A stretch of DNA of 64,000 bases from Eubacteriales bacterium (GTDB taxonomy: Bacteria; Bacillota; Clostridia; Oscillospirales; Oscillospiraceae): positions 62,001 through 126,000 of the forward strand of contig JAUNPV010000004.1 in the NCBI GenBank assembly GCA_030536515.1. The letters are read 5' to 3'. Below, piece by piece: positions 40,106 to 46,816 of the stretch. Position 1 is the stretch's first letter, and each line of letters opens with the position of its first letter. The translations under genes were made by a program, and so were the position numbers. A model generated the notes under the pieces. That model made no database searches and was not told the origin of the DNA. It saw only the letters and a program-made list of their open reading frames with translations.

Positions 40106-43100
40106 GGTGCACCTCCTTTTCGATTTCCTCCCAGAACCGCTGGGCGGACATGGTTTTGTAGTTTCGGCGGCCCTCCACGCTCTCCTTGTGGCAGACGCTG
40201 CCATAGGGGCAGTAGGCGCAGGCATCGTGGGCGCTGCCCCGGGTGTAGGGGTTGGGGGTCACGTCCCCGGAGGCAATCTGCCCCACCAGGTCCGACAGAC
40301 GGCGGAAAACATACTCTTCCAGCGCCCCCAGCTGCTCCCGGCTGGCCAGGTCCCCGGCCAGGGTCCCGTCCTTTTTGACACAGTAGTCCATCCGCTGGGG
40401 CTTTTCCCCAGGCTCCATGGCCTGCAAAACCGCCTCGTCCTGCAGCAGAAGCCCCCGGCGCTTCCACTGGGCGGCACGCTCCTTTTTGGCCTGATCCCCG
40501 TCCAGCCGTCCGTCGGCGGACAGGTAGGGGGCCCGGGCGGGGAAATACTGGACCCCGGCGGCTCTGGGGTTTTCCCCCAGCATATCCCCGTTTTCCAGGG
40601 CAAACAGGTACAGCAGCATTTGAAGCCCCACGCCGTTATATACGTCGCAGTAGTCAAAATCCTTTTTGCCGGTTTTGTAATCCACCACCCGGTAGTAGCT
40701 GGTGAAGCCGTTGTTCCAGACATCCACCCGGTCCACAAAGCCCCGGAGGATGGCGTTCATATGGGGATTGGGGATGGCAATGGGCGGAAGGTCTCCGTCG
40801 CTGCCGAAGCCCAGCTCGAAGGCCTGGGGGGCAAAGGCCGCCTGGGACAGCTCCTGCCACAGCTCCGCCACCACCATATCCAGCTCCCGGAGGTTCCGGC
40901 GGAACAGGTAGGTTAAGCGCTCGGACTGTATCTGGCTGAACCGCTCTCTGGCGTATTCGTCGCTGAAGCGGTGGGCAATGTCCATGGTCTGCTCCAGGGT
41001 GACCCGGTGGAAGCCACCCAGCTCCCGGATGCACCGGGCGGTGTTTTCCAGGACGGCGTGGACATAGGTGCCGAATTCCGCCGGGTCCACCGTGGCCTCC
41101 TTCCGCTCTTTGGCCCGGAGGCCGTATTTCAGGAAGTAGGACAGGCGGCACTCCGCCTGGCGGTCAATCTGGGAGGCGGAGAGGTTCAATGTCTTCCCGT
41201 AAAGCCCCCGGATGTTTTCCCGGTCCACGGTTCCCAGGCCGTAGTCCCGGCGGCGGCAGGTCTGGGCGTAGGCCTCCCCTGCCCCCAGCTTCCGGGCAAG
41301 CTCCTCCTGGCCCCAGCGGGCGAGATAGGCCCCCGCCTCCTCCCGGTCGGCGCAGGCAAAGCCCAGGTCCTGCCCCTCCTTGGTCTGCCCCTGAGCCGCC
41401 TGGGCCAGGCGGCGGAAGACGAAGGAGGGCTGCTCGCCGGAGCACAGCAGCAGCACCGTTTCCGAGGCCCCGCAGAAGCAGCCGTAAATTTCCGCAAATT
41501 CCGCCTGGATGCCCTCCATGGACCCACCGGTGAGGGGCACTCCCAGCCGCCGCAGGGCGTCCCGCTCCTGGTCGGACAGAACACCGGCAGCGCCGTTGTA
41601 GCCCGGGAGCTTGCCCTCCTCGGCCCCCAGCAGAATCAGATGCTTCTGGCGGTTGCAGCGCATGGCGGTCACCGGCCCCTGCTGGACGGCATCCAGCACC
41701 GGCGGGATGGTGCCCACGTCGTACTGGCTCAGCAGGAGCCGGAACAGCCGGGTGAAGTGCTCGGCTTCCCAGTGGGTGTCCCCCAGCACGTCGTACATCT
41801 GCTCCAGGGCAGAAATCAGGATTTCCCACAGCTGGTTGAGAATCTGGGCGGACCGGTTGTCCCCGGCATCGTCCATGTCCCGGGCCAGCTGAGACAGCCG
41901 ACTGCCCAGCTGAATATCCTCCAGAAAGCCGTAGAGGGCCAGCACCTGCTGGCGCAGGGCGGTGGCCTCCCGGAAGCCCTTCTGAAGCCGGGCCAGCGGG
42001 GCAATCGCCCGGTCCCTGGCACGGTTCAGTTCGTCCAGGGCCTCCCTGGATTCCTCCGTCCAGACACCGCTGAGACCGTCGGGGTGGTTTTCCCAGATTT
42101 CCGTCCATCTTTTCCCACGGATGCCCCAGATGACAGCGTAGTTTTCCACCAAATCGCAGGTATCGGGACTCAGCGGCGACAGGGCCGAGCGGAGATAGCG
42201 CAGGGTGCTGCGCTGGTCAAAGCCGGAAAGGGCGGCATCCAGGGCGGTGAGCACCGTGGAAATCACGCTTTTCTGCAAAATCTCCTCGGTGCCGGACCGG
42301 TACAGAGGGATGTGGAACCGGTGAAAAATCAGGTCGATGAGGGGCTGATACACCGCCATATCGGTGCACACCAGGCTGATGTCCCGGTAGCGGCAGCCGC
42401 TGCCCACCAGGGCCCGGACCCGGGCGGCGGCCCGGAGGCACTCCTGGTAGGGGGATTCGGCACGGCAGACCGTCAGCCCGGGAATCACCGTGCCCTGGGG
42501 CAGGACCCCCTGAAAGAGCTTTTCCCGCAGGGGAACCAGGGGGCCGTCGCCGCCGGGGATGACCTCCACGTCGTATTCTGCGCCGGTGCGGCGGGCAAAC
42601 TGTAAAAGGTGCTGGGCGGTGGCCCCGGCCTTTTCGAAGGCCAGCAGGTCCGAGTCCGCCCGGTCGCAGTTGAGGCTGATGGTGACCTGGGGAGATTCTA
42701 CAATAAGATGCTCCAGGATTGCCATATTCTGGCGGGTAAAATCCGGGAAGCCGTCTATGTAAAACACATGATTTATCGCAAAATCTCCCTGCTCCAGCTG
42801 CTCCAGCAGCCAGGTCATCTGGTCTCTCGGGTCCCGCTTGCCCCGGGCGCAGAGGCTGTCGTAGCCCTCCATCAGCAGGGAAAGCTCCTCCAGCTTCTGG
42901 GCAAGGCTCCCCTCCGCCGCTGCCCCGGCTTGGCTCAGGTCCTGGGGGGTGATGCAGCAGCGCTTGAATTCGTCCACGGCATCGATGAGGCCCGTGAGAA
43001 ACTCCGGCCTGGTCTCCACCGAGGCGTAGGCCTTCAGCCGGGAGCTGAGCTGGCGGGCGGCGGCGGCCATGGCCACCACCCGGCCGCCGCTGTCCAGGCA

Positions 43101-43346
43101 TTCCTGGGCGGCGCTGCCCAGCTCGTCCGCCACCCGGCGGGCCAGGCGGGTAAAGGACAGCACCTCCGCATAGCGGCTGGCGGTATCCCCGGCGGCGGCG
43201 CAGAGCTGCCGCTCGGCCTGGTGGCTGATCAGCTCCGGGACCATCAAAATCCGCTTGTCCTGCCGGTTGTGAACATCCCGGGCAATCCGGGCAAATATCT
43301 CATCCTGATTGGCCGTCCAGTCCCGGCCCAGTAAAACATGAAGCAT
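40098..43346 (-). CDS. addB: AddB subunit of the AddAB helicase-nuclease
   Basis: The protein has 1082 residues. A degenerate helicase-like N-terminal half is followed by a nuclease domain with the RecB-type motif (GFVDRVDVWNNGFTSYYRVVDYKTGKKDF) and four cysteines of the 4Fe-4S cluster (one in RQAECRLSYF, three in CAYCPYGSVC). The N-terminus reads MLHVLLGRDWTANQDEIF: the Walker A glycine/lysine pattern GxxGxGKT seen in the Bacillus protein is absent. The start at 43346 follows GGAGGCAGCTCC. It forms one unit with addA. Confidence 0.95.
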   Translation of the reverse strand: MLHVLLGRDWTANQDEIFARIARDVHNRQDKRILMVPELISHQAERQLCAAAGDTASRYAEVLSFTRLARRVADELGSAAQECLDSGGRVVAMAAAARQLSSRLKAYASVETRPEFLTGLIDAVDEFKRCCITPQDLSQAGAAAEGSLAQKLEELSLLMEGYDSLCARGKRDPRDQMTWLLEQLEQGDFAINHVFYIDGFPDFTRQNMAILEHLIVESPQVTISLNCDRADSDLLAFEKAGATAQHLLQFARRTGAEYDVEVIPGGDGPLVPLREKLFQGVLPQGTVIPGLTVCRAESPYQECLRAAARVRALVGSGCRYRDISLVCTDMAVYQPLIDLIFHRFHIPLYRSGTEEILQKSVISTVLTALDAALSGFDQRSTLRYLRSALSPLSPDTCDLVENYAVIWGIRGKRWTEIWENHPDGLSGVWTEESREALDELNRARDRAIAPLARLQKGFREATALRQQVLALYGFLEDIQLGSRLSQLARDMDDAGDNRSAQILNQLWEILISALEQMYDVLGDTHWEAEHFTRLFRLLLSQYDVGTIPPVLDAVQQGPVTAMRCNRQKHLILLGAEEGKLPGYNGAAGVLSDQERDALRRLGVPLTGGSMEGIQAEFAEIYGCFCGASETVLLLCSGEQPSFVFRRLAQAAQGQTKEGQDLGFACADREEAGAYLARWGQEELARKLGAGEAYAQTCRRRDYGLGTVDRENIRGLYGKTLNLSASQIDRQAECRLSYFLKYGLRAKERKEATVDPAEFGTYVHAVLENTARCIRELGGFHRVTLEQTMDIAHRFSDEYARERFSQIQSERLTYLFRRNLRELDMVVAELWQELSQAAFAPQAFELGFGSDGDLPPIAIPNPHMNAILRGFVDRVDVWNNGFTSYYRVVDYKTGKKDFDYCDVYNGVGLQMLLYLFALENGDMLGENPRAAGVQYFPARAPYLSADGRLDGDQAKKERAAQWKRRGLLLQDEAVLQAMEPGEKPQRMDYCVKKDGTLAGDLASREQLGALEEYVFRRLSDLVGQIASGDVTPNPYTRGSAHDACAYCPYGSVCHKESVEGRRNYKTMSAQRFWEEIEKEVHHG

Positions 43347-43442
43347 GGAGCTGCCTCCTCTCTTTTTTACATCATACCACACAATCGGTCCAAATAATAG
43401 GGTGTAATTGAATAATATGCGGCCCCCTCGACGGGGGCCGAC

Positions 43443-43467
43443 GGAACGGATAAATCCGTTCCCTACG
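43443..43467. repeat. Single arm of the CGTAGGG element at the spoIIR 3' end
   Basis: GGAACGGATAAATCCGTTCC followed by CTACG is the same 25 bases as the arms at 4261-4285 and 4370-4394. No inverted partner is seen nearby. The spoIIR stop codon TAG lies inside its terminal CCGTAGGG. Confidence 0.8.
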
Positions 43468-44065
43468 GTGTGTGTTCAAAGATTCTGTTTTCCAGCTTTC
43501 CCAAAGCGTCCAGCAGGTAAAAGCGGAGCTGATAGTCCTCGCCTGTCAGGGTTTTGGTCATGGTTTCGGAGAAGCCCGCCTCCACGGCGGCGTCCCGGAA
43601 GCCCTGGGTGGTGGCGGGCAGGCACAGGGTCGGGAAGGCCACGCACCACCAGTTGTGGCCCCGGCCCTCCCCAATGGTGATGCGCAGGGCCTCGTAGACC
43701 CCGGCGGGCAGAGAAAAGGTGTCGTAAACCCGCCTGTCAAAGGCCTCCCGGCACAGTGTGACCACCGCATCGGGCTGCACCCCCGCCCGTTCCAGAACGC
43801 CGTTGGCAATGCGCTGGATTTTGGGCAGGCTTTCCTGCAAATACGCCTTGGCCTGCTCCATGTCCGCCACCTTGGCAAGGTCCGACTGGATGCCGGAAAT
43901 CACCGCATCCCGGACCTGCAATTTGATGCTCTGGTCCGCCCGGCTGTCGGAATTGGCCACCACGTGGAGCCGGATCAGACGCTTATCCAGGCTGCGCCTG
44001 TCGGAAAGCAGGGCCCCTCCCCAGAAAAAGGCTGCCAAAAGCAGGCAGATGCTCAGAGATTTCAT
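43463..44065 (-). CDS. spoIIR: Stage II sporulation protein R
   Basis: SpoIIR is made in the forespore and secreted to trigger SpoIIGA cleavage of pro-sigma-E; both targets are encoded in this window. The protein has 200 residues: a membrane anchor/signal (LSICLLLAAFFWGGALL), then IRLHVVANSDSRADQSIKLQVRDAVI, the strongest family block, and GRGHNWWCVAFPTLCLP. The start at 44065 fits the family; the site GTGGGTAAACAT is weak. A hairpin terminator and the second copy of the 192-bp element lie upstream. The last codons and stop lie in a repeat arm. Confidence 0.93.
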   Translation of the reverse strand: MKSLSICLLLAAFFWGGALLSDRRSLDKRLIRLHVVANSDSRADQSIKLQVRDAVISGIQSDLAKVADMEQAKAYLQESLPKIQRIANGVLERAGVQPDAVVTLCREAFDRRVYDTFSLPAGVYEALRITIGEGRGHNWWCVAFPTLCLPATTQGFRDAAVEAGFSETMTKTLTGEDYQLRFYLLDALGKLENRIFEHTP

Positions 44066-44085
44066 ATGTTTACCCACAAAAAACA

Positions 44086-44118
44086 CCGTCCATACAGAAA
44101 TATCTTCAGTATGGACGG
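44086..44118 (-). terminator. Terminator-like hairpin upstream of spoIIR
   Basis: On the minus strand CCGTCCATAC and GTATGGACGG form a 10-bp perfect stem followed by TGTTTTTT. It would stop transcripts coming from ispE before spoIIR. Confidence 0.7.
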
Positions 44119-44145
44119 ATTTTGGGATAATTATACAGTTCAGTC

Positions 44146-44339
44146 TGTCGAAAACCCCCTTCGGGGCTTTCCGACAGAAGGGATGCAGCCTGCTGCGTGC
44201 ATAATTTGTACGCCTATGGCGTACAAATTCCACACTTGCAGTCTGAGATGTATTTTCGTCCAGGTACGCGCCCCGGCCGAAAATGATTTAGAATTTATTT
44301 GCCGCTGCGGCGGCAAACTCTGCGAGGCTTTTTCGACGC
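44146..44339. repeat. 192-bp hairpin-rich element, copy 2
   Basis: This copy shares with 8614-8805 long identical blocks (CTGCTGCGTGCATAATTTGT, AAATTCCACACTTGCAG) and the four hairpins. Copy 1 TGTCAAAAA/TTTTTGACA is here TGTCGAAAA/TTTTCGAC, and TTTGCGCC/GGCGCAAA is here TTTGCCGC/GCGGCAAA. It fills most of the 284-base gap between spoIIR and ispE. Confidence 0.75.
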
Positions 44340-44349
44340 CCTGACAGTT

Positions 44350-45207
44350 TTACACAGGCTTTGCAATATAGATGTGGGGATAGTTGGTCTTGAGCATATC
44401 GCAGACCACGGCGGCGTATTCGAACTTGGGCAGGATGGAAAACACGGCGGAGCCGGAGCCGGTCATCTGCTGGGCCATGGAGCCGTAGCTGTTACAGATG
44501 GACTTGATGTAGTTCAGCTCCAGATGCTCCTGGGTGACCACGGGGTCAAAGACGTTGTAAACCCGCTGGCAGACCTTTTCCAGGTCCCCCGCCAGCAGAG
44601 CGGTCTCCATGGCCCGGTTGTCTGGATGGTGGGCAATGGCCACCTGGTCCATTTTCCGGTACAGCTCCGGGGTGGACACGGAGAAATCCGGCTTGCAGAC
44701 CACGAAAATGCAGTCGGGCATATCCGGCAGCTTCCGCAGCCGCTCCCCCCGGCCCTCCACCATGGCGGTGCCGCAGAGGGTGCAGAAGGGCACGTCGCTG
44801 CCCACCTGGGCACCCAGCTCCGCCAGGGCCATAATAGAAAGAGGCTCCCCAAAGTGGCGGTTCAGGGCACGGAGCACCGCAGCGGCATCGGCGCTGCCGC
44901 CGCCCATGCCGGCCCCGGCGGGGATGCGCTTGGTGATGCGGATTTCCAGGCCCTCCGGGTCCTTTTCCAGGGTGTCGCAGTAGACCCTGGCGGCCTTCCA
45001 GGCCAGATTGCTTTCGTCGGTGGGGATGGATTCATCGGAGCACAGGAGCTTCCAGGGCTTTCCGGTGCCCACGTCAATCTCCACATCGTCCCGGATGGAA
45101 ATGGTCTGCATGACGCTTTGCAGATCGTGGTAGCCGTCCTCCCGCTTGCCCAGAATGTCCAGAGTCAGGTTCAGCTTGGCGAATGCGCCTTCGTACAGTG
45201 TGGTCAT
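44350..45207 (-). CDS. ispE: 4-diphosphocytidyl-2-C-methyl-D-erythritol kinase
   Basis: IspE phosphorylates CDP-ME in the MEP pathway of isoprenoid synthesis. The protein has 285 residues of the GHMP kinase family: AKLNLTLDILGKREDGYHDLQSVMQTI (motif 1), RIPAGAGMGGGSADAAAVLRALN (ATP-binding glycine loop, about 96-118) and MTGSGSAVFSIL (motif 3). The ATG at 45207 is preferred to the GTG at 45213, with AAGGAGTAGTGCAT upstream. Other MEP genes are not in the window. Confidence 0.95.
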   Translation of the reverse strand: MTTLYEGAFAKLNLTLDILGKREDGYHDLQSVMQTISIRDDVEIDVGTGKPWKLLCSDESIPTDESNLAWKAARVYCDTLEKDPEGLEIRITKRIPAGAGMGGGSADAAAVLRALNRHFGEPLSIMALAELGAQVGSDVPFCTLCGTAMVEGRGERLRKLPDMPDCIFVVCKPDFSVSTPELYRKMDQVAIAHHPDNRAMETALLAGDLEKVCQRVYNVFDPVVTQEHLELNYIKSICNSYGSMAQQMTGSGSAVFSILPKFEYAAVVCDMLKTNYPHIYIAKPV

Positions 45208-45329
45208 ATGCACTACTCCTTTTTTTCACAGTGCTCTCATTATATCGAATTTTTTCGAATTTTGCAACGGCCATTCTCATAATTTTTCCGTTTCTGCATA
45301 TGATAGGACCGTGCAAAGGAGGGTTTGAT

Positions 45330-45521
45330 ATGGATACACTGGCGATGATTCTGTCCATCATTGGCTGCCTGAACTGGGGCCTGGTGGGGATTTTTCAGTT
45401 TGACCTGGTGGCGTGGCTGTTCGGCGGCTCCCTGCTGAGCCGGCTGGTCTACACCCTGGTGGGCCTGGCGGGGCTGTGGAGCATTTCCTTTCTGTTCCGC
45501 CGGAATGGGGTCAAGGAATAA
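45330..45521 (+). CDS. DUF378 family small membrane protein
   Basis: The protein has 63 residues. Two hydrophobic segments contain the DUF378 pattern LNWGLVGIFQFDLVAWLFGG and VYTLVGLAGLWSI. The function is unknown. The start at 45330 follows AAAGGAGGGTTTGAT. It diverges from ispE and ends at a strong bidirectional terminator. Confidence 0.92.
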   Translation: MDTLAMILSIIGCLNWGLVGIFQFDLVAWLFGGSLLSRLVYTLVGLAGLWSISFLFRRNGVKE

Positions 45522-45524
45522 AAA

Positions 45525-45555
45525 ATCGGGAGGATGTTTGATTCATCCTCCCGAT
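45525..45555. terminator. Bidirectional terminator between DUF378 and the zinc-ribbon protein
   Basis: ATCGGGAGGATG and CATCCTCCCGAT form a 12-bp perfect stem with A residues before it and an ATTTTTT tail behind it. Confidence 0.9.
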
Positions 45556-45560
45556 ATTTT

Positions 45561-46598
45561 TTAGTTGCAGCGGACGATGCAGCGGGCCTCCTGGTCGCCG
45601 TATCTGGCGATGACCTCGGTGGTGCCCCATTTCAGCGCCTTGATGTTGCCCTGGTCATCCACGGAGACAATGTGGTCGTGCTCCACGCTCCACTCCACCT
45701 CGTCCTGCTTCAAATCGCAGTCCAGCAGCAGCTGGTATTCGTAGTAGACATTCAGGGTGATATCGGTCTTTTTCAGCTTCAGGGTCACGTCGGTGCGAAG
45801 GCCCGGCTCGGTGGCCACGGTGGTCTCGGCAGTCTCACCCTCGGCGGCGGTCTCAGCCGTCTCGGGGACGGTGGGGGCCTCGGTGGGGACGGTCTCCTCC
45901 TCGAATTTGCAGATGACCTTGCAGGTCTGCTGGAAGCTGCCGCAGACGATGTAGACCTCGGTCTCGCCCTCGGACACGGCGGTGATGCGGCCGTCCTCGG
46001 TGACGGTGGCGATGGACTCATCGGCAGAGGCGTAGGTCACCTTGTCGGTGGTGTTCTCGGGGATGACCCCCACGTGAATCAGGAAATACTGGCCCTCCTG
46101 GGTCAGCACCGCCTCGCCGCCGCTGTTCAGCGCCAGGCTCTGGCAGGGAATGGCGTACTCCGTGGGCTCGGTGGTCACGGTCTGGACTGCCTCGGTGGTG
46201 GGCACAGTCTCCGGGGCCAGGCCCGGCAGAATGTAGCGGAAGCACAGGAAGGCGGTGGCCAGCAGCAGCAGAGCGATGAGCACCGTCAGGCCGATGATGA
46301 CAAAGATGTTGGTGTGGGGGCGGTCGTCCTCCGGCTCGTCATCCTCGTCATTCTCCCCGTCCAGGACCACGGTGTCGTCCTTCGGCGGGGCGTTCACCTC
46401 GTCAAAGTCAAAAATCTCCCGGTGCTTTTTCCCGGCGTAGCGGCCCTTGCCGGTGCGGGGCTCCTCGGTCGCTTCGCCCAGGTCCAGGGATTCCCCCAGA
46501 AAATCCATTGCAGCGTCCCGGGAGCAGCCGCAGATGGGGCAGCAATCCGCCGTATCCGGATAGGTGGTGCCGCAGATGTCACAAATAATTTTTCCCAT
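45561..46598 (-). CDS. Zinc-ribbon membrane protein with two Ig-like domains
   Basis: The protein has 345 residues. An N-terminal zinc ribbon (CDICGTTYPDTADCCPICG, about 6-24) is followed by an acidic cytoplasmic stretch (NDEDDEPEDD), one membrane helix (IFVIIGLTVLIALLLLATAFLCF, about 97-119) and an extracytoplasmic part. That part has two bacterial Ig-like (BIG2) domains, the first with SADESIATVTEDGRITAVSEGETEVYI and the second with VEHDHIVSVDDQGNIKALKWGTTEVIARY, separated by a Thr/Glu/Pro-rich linker. It diverges from the kinase-like gene at 46817 with the same inside-ribbon/outside-sandwich layout. The function is unknown. Confidence 0.85.
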   Translation of the reverse strand: MGKIICDICGTTYPDTADCCPICGCSRDAAMDFLGESLDLGEATEEPRTGKGRYAGKKHREIFDFDEVNAPPKDDTVVLDGENDEDDEPEDDRPHTNIFVIIGLTVLIALLLLATAFLCFRYILPGLAPETVPTTEAVQTVTTEPTEYAIPCQSLALNSGGEAVLTQEGQYFLIHVGVIPENTTDKVTYASADESIATVTEDGRITAVSEGETEVYIVCGSFQQTCKVICKFEEETVPTEAPTVPETAETAAEGETAETTVATEPGLRTDVTLKLKKTDITLNVYYEYQLLLDCDLKQDEVEWSVEHDHIVSVDDQGNIKALKWGTTEVIARYGDQEARCIVRCN

Positions 46599-46720
46599 GA
46601 TGATACCTCCATCGGTATAGGCATCGGAAAATCAGGGGTGCTTTTTCTCCAATATGCCTAGTGTACCATTATCGTTTGACATTATAACACTCTTTTCCAA
46701 GGATTACAACTACAAAAGTG

Positions 46721-46749
46721 TTGCATTTTTTGTCATTTTATCTTATGAT
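46721..46749 (+). promoter_or_regulatory. Promoter of the kinase-like gene
   Basis: TTGCAT (46721-46726) and TATGAT (46744-46749) are separated by 17 bases, about 65 bases before the start codon. Confidence 0.75.
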
Positions 46750-46816
46750 AGAGTAGGTGTTGTGAAGCTGGGCGGAATGCCCGGGCCCCTGCACCTAGAA
46801 AAAGGAGGAGATCAGA

